Virus record (IMG/VR): IMGVR_UViG_3300045902_000478
Span: 1 to 30,813 of that record
Reading direction: 5' to 3' (one strand)
DNA from: a virus
DNA length: 30,813 bases
Positions 6,939 through 13,843 of the stretch are shown here, in pieces. The number at the start of each line of letters is the position of its first letter. Within the stretch, counting starts at the first letter, position 1. Made by a program: the position numbers and the translations under genes. The notes below the pieces were generated by a model. The model saw only the letters and a program-made list of their open reading frames with translations. It searched no databases and was not told the origin of the DNA.

Positions 6939-7522
6939 CCGCCTCCGCGCCCTCCTGGGGCCGGTTCCTGGCCGAGCTGGAGGCCGCCGGGCGTCGGCTG
7001 CGGGCCCGGGGCAGCCGCGACCCCTTCGCGTACCCCCTGGCCCGCTCCGACTGGCGGGGCTCGTCGCTGAACTTCGAGATCTTCGTCCGGCGGTCCTACC
7101 CCGAGCTGGTCGTGGACGAGTCGGACGCGACGCTGGCGCTGTGCGACGGCTGCCGGCGGGGCGACGCCCCGGCCCCGTTCCCGGCCGGCAGCTCGCGCGT
7201 CTGCCCGGTCTGCCACGTCACCGGGCGCGAGGACGCCCTGGGCCGTCAGCTCGCGCTGGCCGGCCTGCCGCCGGCCGAGCGCCCCGCGCCCCCGGGCCGT
7301 CGCCGGCCCGCGCGCGCCCCGCGCGGCGGGGTGATCCGGATGCGGCGCGGGGCCTGGCACCTCGCCACGGCGCCGACCGCCTCGGGCTTCGCGGCCTGGG
7401 CGCGACGCGACGCGCCGACGACGGCCGAGGACCCCGAGGACGAGCCCGGAGAGGTCATGGTCGAGTTCGGCGACTCGCGCTCCGAGGCGCTGAGGAAGCT
7501 GTCCCGGTCGCTGCGCCCGTGA
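6935..7522 (+). CDS. Zinc-ribbon-containing hypothetical protein
   Basis: The 195-aa protein begins at a GTG overlapping the preceding stop. An N-terminal helical region is followed by a four-Cys knuckle, CDGC...CPVC, with an 18-residue gap, typical of a structural zinc ribbon. The rest is Arg/Pro-rich. The acidic C-terminus ends in 'SEALRKLSRSLRP'. The zinc ribbon suggests nucleic-acid or protein binding, but no named family is recognised. Confidence 0.6.
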   Translation: MTASAPSWGRFLAELEAAGRRLRARGSRDPFAYPLARSDWRGSSLNFEIFVRRSYPELVVDESDATLALCDGCRRGDAPAPFPAGSSRVCPVCHVTGREDALGRQLALAGLPPAERPAPPGRRRPARAPRGGVIRMRRGAWHLATAPTASGFAAWARRDAPTTAEDPEDEPGEVMVEFGDSRSEALRKLSRSLRP

Positions 7523-7563
7523 CCCCGCGGCGCCGGCCGAGACGCGGAGGGAAGGGGGGCGTG

Positions 7564-7662
7564 ATGCTCCGGTTCGCGATCGGGCTGATGGCCGTCGCCC
7601 TGGCGCTGGCCCTGCTCGCGGCCTACGCCCGCGACGAACTCAACCGCCGGGGGTTCTTCTGA
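7564..7662 (+). CDS. Tiny single-pass membrane protein
   Basis: The 32-aa peptide (ATG 7564, or GTG 7561 one codon earlier) follows a strong purine-rich ribosome site (GAGGGAAGGGGGG). It is one hydrophobic helix (MLRFAIGLMAVALALALLAA) with a charged tail (YARDELNRR). The stop overlaps the next start (TGATG). Size and position before a second mini-membrane protein, a protease and a holin-like gene suggest a role at the membrane, perhaps in lysis. Confidence 0.5.
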   Translation: MLRFAIGLMAVALALALLAAYARDELNRRGFF

Positions 7663-7784
7663 TGGCGCGAGGGATCTGGGCGGAACTGGCCCTGCTCGCC
7701 CTGTTCGTCGCCGCGTGCTACGGCGCGTCGGGCGTCGTCGTCGCCGCGGCCGAGGCCCGCCGTCGCGGCGGGGGCGGCCGTTGA
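7662..7784 (+). CDS. Tiny single-pass membrane protein
   Basis: This 40-aa peptide starts at an ATG overlapping the preceding stop and ends overlapping the TTG start of the protease gene. It has one hydrophobic helix (ELALLALFVAACYGASGVVVAA) with a basic C-terminus (EARRRGGGG). It is tightly coupled on both sides. Function is unknown; a spanin- or holin-accessory-like role is conceivable. Confidence 0.5.
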   Translation: MARGIWAELALLALFVAACYGASGVVVAAAEARRRGGGGR

Positions 7785-8350
7785 GCGCCCGCCGCCGCGC
7801 CGTCCCCGCCGTCGAGGCCCTGGAGCACCGCGACGCCGCGGCCGTCGTGGTGCCGGGATACCTGACGTGGTCGATCGTCCCCGACGGGACGGCGGTCGTC
7901 GGGGGGCCGAGCGTGCTCCGCTCCGCGATGGCCGCGAAGGACCCGGCCTGGGAGGCCAAGGTCCGGCGCGCGATGGCGGAATGGTCCAGGGCGCTGGGGG
8001 TCGCGATCGCCTACGTGCCCGACTCGGGCCCGCTCGGGTCGACGATCCGGGTGGGCGGGTCGATCGTCCCGGGGACGAACGTCGCGGCCTGGGCGTACTA
8101 CCCGTGCCCCTGCCCCGAGGGCTCCGACATCACGATCAACGTGGCGCAGGACTGGGGCTCGGTCGACCTGTATACCGTGATGCTCCACGAGCTGGGGCAC
8201 GCCGTCGCGGGCCTGGACCACGGCGCCGCGCCGATCATGGGGCCGTACCGCGGCCCCGTCGCCGGCCTGTCCGCCGCGGACGTCGCCGCGGCCCGCGCCA
8301 GCGTCGTCGTCCTCGCCTCCCCCGTCGGGGTGCTCTCGAAGGGCGTCTAG
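7781..8350 (+). CDS. Matrixin-like zinc metalloprotease with a planctomycete-type N-terminus
   Basis: The 189-aa protein starts at TTG 7781, overlapping the previous stop. Residues 1-20 (basic, then VPAVEALEHRD) resemble the Arg-rich plus 'VE.LE.R' start of many planctomycete exported proteins. A compact protease domain follows. MLHELGHAVAGLDHG carries His136, Glu137, His140 and His147, and 'IMGPY' may be the Met-turn. The canonical metzincin motif has two residues between the second His and the Gly; here there are three, so the third ligand may be shifted. Residues 20-130 resemble matrixin beta-sheet (TWSIVPDG; STIRVGGSIVPG). Likely target: host envelope or surface protein, or virion processing. 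The HExxH core is certain; activity is inferred. Confidence 0.75.
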   Translation: MSARRRAVPAVEALEHRDAAAVVVPGYLTWSIVPDGTAVVGGPSVLRSAMAAKDPAWEAKVRRAMAEWSRALGVAIAYVPDSGPLGSTIRVGGSIVPGTNVAAWAYYPCPCPEGSDITINVAQDWGSVDLYTVMLHELGHAVAGLDHGAAPIMGPYRGPVAGLSAADVAAARASVVVLASPVGVLSKGV

Positions 8351-8520
8351 CGCCCTCCCCCGCGACCCGTTCACAATCTTGAAGGCGAAGCCCCCCCCCA
8401 CGGACGAGGCCGCGTCGCGCGACGCCACGCATCGCGATCGACACCACGCCGAGAGGCGCGACGCATCCCGAGGTGAGGCACGGGGACCGCGAGAACCGCG
8501 GCCCACGCGAGGATCGGAGA

Positions 8521-8829
8521 ATGCTTATGAATTTGAGGTGGCCGAAGGACGCGGCGACGTGGGTCGGGCTGGTCGGCGTGCTGGCCGGCGCGGTCTACCA
8601 CGCGACGCAGGGGCAGTACGAGGCGGCCTGGGCGATGCTGGCGGCGGCGCTGGCGATGCTGGGGATCGGCCAGAACGCGGCGACGGCGGCGGCCGAGGCC
8701 CACGCCGCGGCCACCCAGGCGACGTTCGCCGCGGCCGACGCGCGGGCGATCCGCGACGACCCGAGCCTGCCGGGCGCCCCGCTGGGCGCCGCGGAGCGGG
8801 CGATCCGCGACGCGGCGGGGGGGGGCTGA
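8521..8829 (+). CDS. Holin-like small membrane protein
   Basis: The 102-aa protein starts at ATG 8521 behind a GGAGA site. It has two hydrophobic segments separated by a short turn: residues 12-27 (WVGLVGVLAGAVYHA) and 33-49 (AWAMLAAALAMLGIG). An Ala-rich helical, moderately charged tail follows. Two close membrane helices and small size fit a class II holin, and the nearby protease and mini-membrane genes agree. No endolysin is recognised nearby. The 170 bases before it hold nothing I can identify. Confidence 0.5.
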   Translation: MLMNLRWPKDAATWVGLVGVLAGAVYHATQGQYEAAWAMLAAALAMLGIGQNAATAAAEAHAAATQATFAAADARAIRDDPSLPGAPLGAAERAIRDAAGGG

Positions 8830-8832
8830 GCC

Positions 8833-9543
8833 GTGGCGAGGCCCCGACCCGAGCCGGGCCACGGTGCCGACGCCCCGGCGTTGCCCGAGGGCGCGGTCTG
8901 GCGCGGCAACCCGCGCCTGGTCCCGCTGCTGGTCCCCGTGGCGTCGCTCCACGAGGACCCCGCCAACGTCAACACGCACCCGGAGCGGTCGGTCGCGGCC
9001 ATCGCGGCGAGCTACGCCCGGTTCGGGCAGCAGAAGCCGCTGGTCTGCGGGCCCGACATGACCGTGCGGGACGGCAACGGCCAGCTCCACGCCGCGGCCG
9101 AGCGGCTGGGCTGGACGCACGTCGCGGCGATCCCGAGCGACCTGGACGGGGTGGAGCTGTCGGCCTACGCGCTGGCGGCCAACCGGACCGCCCAGCACGC
9201 CGAGTGGGACTTCGAGGCGTTGTCCGACGTGCTCAGGGCGATGCGGGACGGCGGCCACGCAATCGACGACCTGGGGTGGGCAGACTACGAGCTGGAGCCG
9301 CTGCTGGCCGCGACGTGGACGCCGCCCGAGCCCGGCCCGCTCCCGGGCGGGCCCGAGGCCCGCGACGCCGGGGAGCCCGTCGCCGGCGGGAAGGTGCGGT
9401 TCGTCCTGGAGGTTCCGGCCGACGACGCGGACGTGCTCCGCAGGGCCGTCGCGGCGGCGCGCGGGGACGCGGCCGACGATTCGGTGGCGTCGGGCCTGGT
9501 CGAAATCTGCCGGGCGTACCTGGCCGCCCGCGGCGAGGGCTGA
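8833..9543 (+). CDS. ParB/Srx-fold domain protein next to the DNA transglycosylase gene
   Basis: The 236-aa protein (GTG start, 3 bases after the previous stop) has a ParB-like N-terminal domain at about 30-130. Recognisable parts are VPLLVPVASLHEDPANVNTH, SIAAIAASYARFGQQKPLV-like text (VAAIAASYARFGQQKPLV), DMTVRDGNGQLHAAAERLGW and YALAANRTAQHAEWD. Where ParB proteins have G-x-x-R-x-x-A, this one reads GNGQLHA, with Gln for Arg. A Pro/Gly linker leads to a small C-terminal domain (VRFVLEVPADDADVLRRAV). Similar domains form the N-terminus of phage ParB-methyltransferase fusions. In bacterial dpd clusters a ParB-like DpdB works with DpdA. Its adjacency to dpdA makes a partner role attractive, but that is inference. 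Confidence 0.75.
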   Translation: MARPRPEPGHGADAPALPEGAVWRGNPRLVPLLVPVASLHEDPANVNTHPERSVAAIAASYARFGQQKPLVCGPDMTVRDGNGQLHAAAERLGWTHVAAIPSDLDGVELSAYALAANRTAQHAEWDFEALSDVLRAMRDGGHAIDDLGWADYELEPLLAATWTPPEPGPLPGGPEARDAGEPVAGGKVRFVLEVPADDADVLRRAVAAARGDAADDSVASGLVEICRAYLAARGEG

Positions 9544-9547
9544 ATGC

Positions 9548-9841
9548 ATGGGGCCGAGCGCGACGGGGCCATGCGACGGGACGACGGTCCGGCTCGCGGT
9601 CGGCCTGAACCCCAACGCGGCGACCGCGCGGGCCCTGGCCGCGCCGGCGGTACGCCTGGCATACCACCGCGAGGGGGACCGCACGTTGTCCGAGGCGTCC
9701 GAGACATCCGCCTCGCCCGCGGTGCGGCTGGCCATGCCCGCGGGGGCATTGCCGGCGAGGGGCGGGCCGTGGACAAGGGGCTGGAGCATGCGGACGCGCC
9801 CGCGCTGCTCGTCTCGTACGCGTACCTCGGCCCGTTCCTGA
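9548..9841 (+). CDS. Small ORF with three VRLA repeats ahead of dpdA, possibly frameshifted dpdA 5' end
   Basis: This 97-codon frame has coding-like third bases up to about 9765, then loses them where the DpdA frame takes over. It contains TTVRLAV, PAVRLAY and PAVRLAM. Two more PAVRLA copies lie in the DpdA C-terminal tail. Either this is a small separate gene overlapping dpdA by about 70 bases, or it was once the 5' part of dpdA and a frameshift separates them. It begins 5 bases after the ParB-domain gene stop. No domain is recognised. Confidence 0.4.
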   Translation: MGPSATGPCDGTTVRLAVGLNPNAATARALAAPAVRLAYHREGDRTLSEASETSASPAVRLAMPAGALPARGGPWTRGWSMRTRPRCSSRTRTSARS

Positions 9842-10650
9842 AGAACCGGGCGCGCTACAGGTATCGCGACTGGGCGCTGGACTCGGGCGCGTTCTCGGCC
9901 CACAACAGCGGGGCCGAAATCCGGCTCGACGATTACATCGACACGTGCAAACGGCTGATGGACGAGGACCCGACGTTGGCCGAGGTGTTCGCGCTGGACG
10001 TGATCGGGGACTGGCGGGCGTCGGTCCGGAACGCGGAGGAGATGTGGCGCCGGGGGGTGCCGGCGATCCCGTGCTTCCACGTCGGGAGCCCCGAGTCCGT
10101 CCTGGTCGGGCTCGCGAAGGATTATCCGAAGATCGCCCTCGGGGGCTGCGTCGGCTACCGCAAGAAGGACGAGTTCGCCGCCAACTGCTTCGCCAGGGTC
10201 TGGCCGAAGAAGGTCCACGGGTTCGGGTTCGGGTCTCGGAAGTCGATCATGGCCCTCCCCTGGCACTCCGTGGACGCGACGAACTGGGAGATCGGCCCGT
10301 GCAAGTTCGGCCGGTGGGCTTCCTTCGGCAGCATGAGCGTGCGGGGCGGCGGCCAGAACCTGCGTGCCGAGGTGGAGTTCTACCTGGCCCTGGAGCGTCA
10401 GGCGCGCGCCCGGTGGCGGCGGCAGATGGCGGAACTCGACGCGGCCGGCCCCGCGTCGGCCCCCGCCGTCCGGCTGGCCGCCCAGGCCGGCGGCGACGCC
10501 CAGATCGCGCGGTCTGGCCTGGCCGGACCGGTCCGGACATCGGGCTCGCCGTTGACGCCGGCAGCGCCTCGGGCGCCCGGGTCGCCTCCGCCATCGCCCG
10601 CAGTCCGTCTGGCGGTGAAGGAGAGCGGGAGGCAGGGCTGCCTCGGATGA
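9769..10650 (+). CDS. dpdA: DpdA-like DNA 7-deazaguanine transglycosylase (TGT superfamily)
   Basis: It likely swaps guanine in DNA for preQ0, as DpdA enzymes do. The core reads [12 protein letters not shown], then [12 protein letters not shown] (the DSGAF signature), [52 protein letters not shown] and [10 protein letters not shown]. The Asp residues of DSGAF and SVDATNW are candidates for the TGT catalytic pair. GTG 9769 is chosen because a purine-rich site precedes it and the family core starts about ten residues later. An upstream ATG (9544) in this frame adds text with no coding character. The tail after about 10440 is Ala/Pro-rich with two PAVRLA copies. From about 10524 to 10600 a different frame, open to 10694, has better third-base bias, so the 3' end may be frameshifted. 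It is directly followed by queC. Confidence 0.8.
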   Translation: MDKGLEHADAPALLVSYAYLGPFLKNRARYRYRDWALDSGAFSAHNSGAEIRLDDYIDTCKRLMDEDPTLAEVFALDVIGDWRASVRNAEEMWRRGVPAIPCFHVGSPESVLVGLAKDYPKIALGGCVGYRKKDEFAANCFARVWPKKVHGFGFGSRKSIMALPWHSVDATNWEIGPCKFGRWASFGSMSVRGGGQNLRAEVEFYLALERQARARWRRQMAELDAAGPASAPAVRLAAQAGGDAQIARSGLAGPVRTSGSPLTPAAPRAPGSPPPSPAVRLAVKESGRQGCLG

Positions 10651-10690
10651 CGGGCGGTCGCCGATCCGAGGGACCAAGGGGGGTGCGCGA

Positions 10691-11359
10691 ATGAAGGTGG
10701 TCGCGGTCGTGTCGGGCGGCATGGACTCCGTGACGCTGGCCCACTCCCTGCGCGCGGAGGGGCACGACCTGGCGCTGCTGTCGGTCGACTATGGCCAGCG
10801 GCACGCCAGGGAGCTGGCGTGCGCCGCCGCCTGCGCGGCGAGGCTGGGCGTCCCGCACCGGGTCGCGGACCTGAGGGCGCTGGCGCCGCTGCTGGGCGGG
10901 TCGAGCCTGACGGACCCGGCCGTGCCGGTCCCCGAGGGCCACTACGCGGCGGAATCGATGAAGGCGACGGTGGTGCCGAACCGGAACATGATCCTCCTGG
11001 CCGTGGCGGCGGGGTGGGCGATCTCCCGGGGCGCCGAGGCGGTCGCGATCGGGGCCCACGCCGGGGACCACGCGATCTACCCGGACTGCCGGCCCGAGTT
11101 CGCCGACGCGATGGACCGGGCGTTGTCGCTCTGCGACTGGTCCCCGGTGAGGGTCCTGCGGCCGTTCATCGGCGAGACGAAGGCCGGGATCGCCGCGCTC
11201 GGGGCCCGGCTGGGCGTCCCCTGGGCCGAGACCTGGAGCTGCTACAAGGGCGGGGACGCACACTGCGGGCGGTGCGGCACCTGTGTCGAGCGTCGCGAGG
11301 CGTTCGAGTTGGCCGGCGTCCCGGACCCCACCCGCTATGACGTCGCCGAGGCGGCGTGA
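10691..11359 (+). CDS. queC: 7-cyano-7-deazaguanine (preQ0) synthase QueC
   Basis: The 222-aa protein converts 7-carboxy-7-deazaguanine to preQ0 using ATP and ammonia. It has the PP-loop SGGMDS (residues 8-13), [37 protein letters not shown], and a C-terminal zinc site with Cys184, Cys192, Cys195 and Cys198 ([15 protein letters not shown]). Length and motifs are normal for the family, so it should be active. The ATG overlaps the TGA of an out-of-frame stretch coming from the end of dpdA, which suggests translational coupling. It supplies the base used by the upstream transglycosylase. Confidence 0.95.
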   Translation: MKVVAVVSGGMDSVTLAHSLRAEGHDLALLSVDYGQRHARELACAAACAARLGVPHRVADLRALAPLLGGSSLTDPAVPVPEGHYAAESMKATVVPNRNMILLAVAAGWAISRGAEAVAIGAHAGDHAIYPDCRPEFADAMDRALSLCDWSPVRVLRPFIGETKAGIAALGARLGVPWAETWSCYKGGDAHCGRCGTCVERREAFELAGVPDPTRYDVAEAA

Positions 11360-11383
11360 ACGGCCAACGCGAGGAGCGTCCGC

Positions 11384-11875
11384 GTGCGTCCGCTGAGGCG
11401 TGGTGAAGTCGCCGGGAAGGGGAACCCGTTCCTGGTGTTGGCCGATCGCGGGGTCGAGGTTAGGTCGCCGCTGGGGGAGGACGAGATCCGTCGTCGCGAC
11501 CTGGTCCTGACGACGAATTGCTGCCGCGAGAAGCTGGCGCGTCGCGACCCGGCGGACCACCGGGAGATCTACCTGGGGAGGATTCAGAGGCGGACCCATG
11601 AGTATGCCCGGTTGCGGGGGATACCGTCCGGGACCCTGAACGCCTACAACGGGATCTTCTTCGACGGAGACCCGGTCCCGCCTTACGACATCCACCCGAG
11701 CCAACTCGACGACGCCCGCCTGGTGGAACTCGGCCGGAACATCGGGCGCCGCTGCCGGTCTCGCGGCGTCCCGGGGGTCGCCTACTATCAGTCCACGCCG
11801 TACTTCGCCATGCCGTACCTGGTGATGCTCTCCTACAGCGGGATTCCGTTCGTCTACGCCAGCCGGTTGTCCTGA
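11384..11875 (+). CDS. Unassigned protein inside the preQ0 cluster, DUF6884/YaaA-like pattern
   Basis: This 163-aa protein (GTG start behind GAGGAG) lies between queC and queD. The segment TTNCCREKLA (residues 43-52) is followed by 'ADHREIYLG', then 'LNAYNGIFFDGDPVPPYD' (85-102). This order (Cys near Lys, a Tyr-rich helix, then an 'LSAKYGLV...PYD'-like strand) resembles DUF6884 and YaaA-type proteins. C46-x3-K50 also loosely recalls the catalytic Cys/Lys motif of archaeosine synthase ArcS, although the following residues do not match exactly. A C-terminal domain with many Tyr residues ends it. Its location suggests a role in the modified base, for example converting or handling preQ0. I could not confirm the family, and the function is unknown. 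Confidence 0.5.
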   Translation: MRPLRRGEVAGKGNPFLVLADRGVEVRSPLGEDEIRRRDLVLTTNCCREKLARRDPADHREIYLGRIQRRTHEYARLRGIPSGTLNAYNGIFFDGDPVPPYDIHPSQLDDARLVELGRNIGRRCRSRGVPGVAYYQSTPYFAMPYLVMLSYSGIPFVYASRLS

Positions 11876-11942
11876 CGCGTCGCGGCGGGCGTCGATCGGC
11901 GATGTTCGCGGGCCTCGCCGCCCGCGACGGCTTGTCGTCGCA

Positions 11943-12326
11943 TTGGAACCTGCGGAGGTTGCCCTGTTCCGGATCACGAAGCAGTTCTCGTTCAGCGCGA
12001 GCCACGTCCTGGACCATTTGCCGGCCGGCCACCCGTGCGCCCGGCTCCACGGGCACAACTACCGCGTCGAGGTGGTGGTGGAGTCGCCGTGCCTGGACGA
12101 CCGCGGGTTCTGCCAGCTCGACTACCGCGAGCTGGACGGGTTCGAGGCGTACCTGGACGAGGCCCTGGACCACCGGCACCTCAACGACGTGCTGCCGTGC
12201 CGGACGACGGCGGAGAACCTGGCCCGGTTCCTCCACGCGGAGGCGAGGAAGGCCAGCCCGTTCGTGGTCGCGGTTCGGGTCTCGGAGACGGAGAAGACGT
12301 GGGCCGAGTACAGGGGGCCGGCGTGA
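11943..12326 (+). CDS. queD: 6-carboxy-5,6,7,8-tetrahydropterin synthase QueD
   Basis: The 127-aa protein makes 6-carboxytetrahydropterin from dihydroneopterin triphosphate. Numbered from TTG 11943, zinc ligands are His21 (FSFSASH), His36 and His38 (LHGHNY), and Cys32 is the catalytic Cys. LDHRHLND and a C-terminal SETEKTW carry further active-site residues. The start is unsettled: TTG 11943 has no ribosome site, while a perfect GGAGG at 11954-11958 lies five bases before CTG 11964. The stop overlaps the queE start. All key residues are present. Confidence 0.93.
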   Translation: MEPAEVALFRITKQFSFSASHVLDHLPAGHPCARLHGHNYRVEVVVESPCLDDRGFCQLDYRELDGFEAYLDEALDHRHLNDVLPCRTTAENLARFLHAEARKASPFVVAVRVSETEKTWAEYRGPA

Positions 12327-12991
12327 GGTACGCGGCCAACGACGTCTACGCCTGCATCCAGGGCGAGGGGTGCATGGCCGGCCAGTCGATGGCGCTCGTG
12401 CGCCTGATGGGCTGCGCGGTCGGGTGCCCGTGGTGCGACACGAAGGAGACGTGGGAGGCCGCCGAGTCGTCGCGGCGCCCGACGCTGGCGGCGGCGCTCG
12501 GAACGGGGCCCGCGTGGGCCTGGGCCTCCCCCGACGAGCTGGCGGCGGCGGCCCGCGCCGCGGGGCCGGCGATCCCCTGGGCGCTCGTGACCGGCGGGGA
12601 GCCGGCGGAGCAGCCGCTGGGCCCGCTCTGCGGGTCGCTGCGCGCCGCCGGATTCCGCGTGGCGCTGGAGACGTCGGGGACGGCCGCCGGGTTCGAGGGG
12701 GCCGCGATCGACTGGCTGTGCGTCTCGCCGAAGCTCGGCATGCCGGGCGGGAAGGCGGTCCTCCCCGGCGCCGTGGCGGCGGCCGACGAGGTCAAGATGG
12801 TCGTGGGGCGGCCGGCGGACCTGGACGCCCTGGACGCGCTGCTGGCGTCGTGCCCGGCGAGGCCGGGGCGCCAGGTCTGCCTCCAGCCCGTGAGCGGGAG
12901 CCAGAAGGCGACGACGCTGTGCGTCGAGGCGGCGAAGGCGAGGGGGTGGCGGCTGTCGCTCCAGGTCCACAAGTTCCTGGGGGAGCGATGA
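12323..12991 (+). CDS. queE: 7-carboxy-7-deazaguanine synthase QueE (radical SAM)
   Basis: The 222-aa enzyme rearranges carboxytetrahydropterin to 7-carboxy-7-deazaguanine. GTG 12323 overlaps the queD stop (GTGA). It starts with YAANDVYACIQGEG and has the radical SAM cysteines Cys31, Cys35 and Cys38 in GCAVGCPWC (C-x3-C-x2-C). VTGGEP, the TSGT segment and VSPKLG follow. The C-terminal LQPVSGSQKAT and LQVHKFLG are typical of QueE. The stop overlaps the folE start, so queD, queE and folE are translated as one coupled set. Confidence 0.93.
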   Translation: MRYAANDVYACIQGEGCMAGQSMALVRLMGCAVGCPWCDTKETWEAAESSRRPTLAAALGTGPAWAWASPDELAAAARAAGPAIPWALVTGGEPAEQPLGPLCGSLRAAGFRVALETSGTAAGFEGAAIDWLCVSPKLGMPGGKAVLPGAVAAADEVKMVVGRPADLDALDALLASCPARPGRQVCLQPVSGSQKATTLCVEAAKARGWRLSLQVHKFLGER

Positions 12992-13569
12992 GCGAGGACG
13001 CGGATCGCGGCCCGCGCCGGGTGGACCACGCCAGGGTGGAGCGGCTGGCCAGGGAACTGCTGGAAGCGGTCGGGGAGGACCCGTCCCGCGAGGGGCTGCG
13101 GGACACCCCGCGGCGGTTCGCCGACTGGTGGCGGGAGTTCCTGGAGCACGACCCCGGCCGCGTCGCCACGTCGTTCGAGTCCGACGCGTCGGACCAACTC
13201 GTCGTGGTCTCCGGGATGCGCGCGTGGAGCCTGTGCGAGCACCACCTGCTGCCGTTCTGGTGCGACGTGGCCATCGGGTACATCCCGAGGGGCCGGCTGC
13301 TCGGCCTGTCCAAGCTGGCCCGCGTGGCGCACAAGCACGCCCGCCGGCTCCAGGTCCAGGAGCGGCTGGCGGCCGGGGTCGCGGACGAGGTGTCGGCCCT
13401 GTCCGGCTCCCCCGACGTGGCCGTGCTGGCGCGCGGCGAGCACCTGTGCATGACGATGCGCGGGGCCAGGACCCCGGGCCTGATGACGACGAGCGTCGTC
13501 CGCGGCGCGTTCCGCGCGTCGGCCTCGGCCCGCCAGGAGTTCTTCAGCCTGGCCGCGCCCCGCGCGTGA
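12988..13569 (+). CDS. folE: GTP cyclohydrolase I
   Basis: The 193-aa enzyme forms dihydroneopterin triphosphate from GTP, the first step to preQ0. The start overlaps the queE stop (ATGA). Zinc ligands are Cys83 and His86 (CEHHLLPF) and Cys154 (GEHLCMTMRG). Other family landmarks are EDPSREGLRDTPRR, GYIPRGRLLGLSKLAR and RQEFF near the C-terminus. Length and motifs are normal. Having its own folE suggests the phage raises precursor flux rather than relying on the host. Its 3' end overlaps the antisense regulator gene by 26 bases. Confidence 0.95.
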   Translation: MSEDADRGPRRVDHARVERLARELLEAVGEDPSREGLRDTPRRFADWWREFLEHDPGRVATSFESDASDQLVVVSGMRAWSLCEHHLLPFWCDVAIGYIPRGRLLGLSKLARVAHKHARRLQVQERLAAGVADEVSALSGSPDVAVLARGEHLCMTMRGARTPGLMTTSVVRGAFRASASARQEFFSLAAPRA

Positions 13570-13756
13570 CGCCCGGCCCCGCCCCCCCGCGCCGCCCGTC
13601 CGCCTCGATCTTCTCGGCGACGGCCCGGCGGACGTAGTCGGCCGCCGACATCCCGGCCGCCGCCGCCGCGCGCCGGATCGCCTCCCGCTCGTCCTCCCTG
13701 AGCCGCAGGTTGAACAGCCTCGTCTGCGCCCCCGGGCCGGACCTCCGCTCGAACAT
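13544..13756 (-). CDS. Ribbon-helix-helix DNA-binding protein
   Basis: The 70-aa protein has the CopG/Arc-type pattern. A short strand (RLFNLRLREDE) precedes two helices (EREAIRRAAAAAG, then SAADYVRRAVAEKIEA), linked by a 'GMS' turn. Such proteins bind DNA as dimers and often autoregulate. A purine-rich ribosome site precedes the ATG on the minus strand. It is the second gene after 13844-14263 on this strand. The inverted repeats at 14303-14340 are a natural candidate target. No toxin gene is adjacent. Confidence 0.75.
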   Translation of the reverse strand: MFERRSGPGAQTRLFNLRLREDEREAIRRAAAAAGMSAADYVRRAVAEKIEADGRRGGAGPGVTRGARPG

Positions 13757-13843
13757 CGACCACCCCCCCTTCTGTTCCTCGCGCCAGGGCCTCGGGCATG
13801 GAGGCGGGCCCCGCCGGGACGGCCGGCGAGGCCCGCGGGCGGC

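Noticed and set aside
9544-9768. Extension of dpdA to the ATG at 9544
   Set aside because: The added text has poor third-base bias and no family similarity, while the other frame at 9548 has good bias. GTG 9769 fits the family core better.
8371-10722. 783-codon minus-strand open frame across the ParB and dpdA genes
   Set aside because: Its sequence has no recognisable domain and is explained by the GC-rich codon pattern of the two + strand genes.
10691-13569. The que genes as a tRNA queuosine pathway
   Set aside because: No QueF, QueA or QueG is seen and the adjacent transglycosylase has the DNA-type DSGAF signature, so DNA modification is preferred. Genes outside the window could still change this view.
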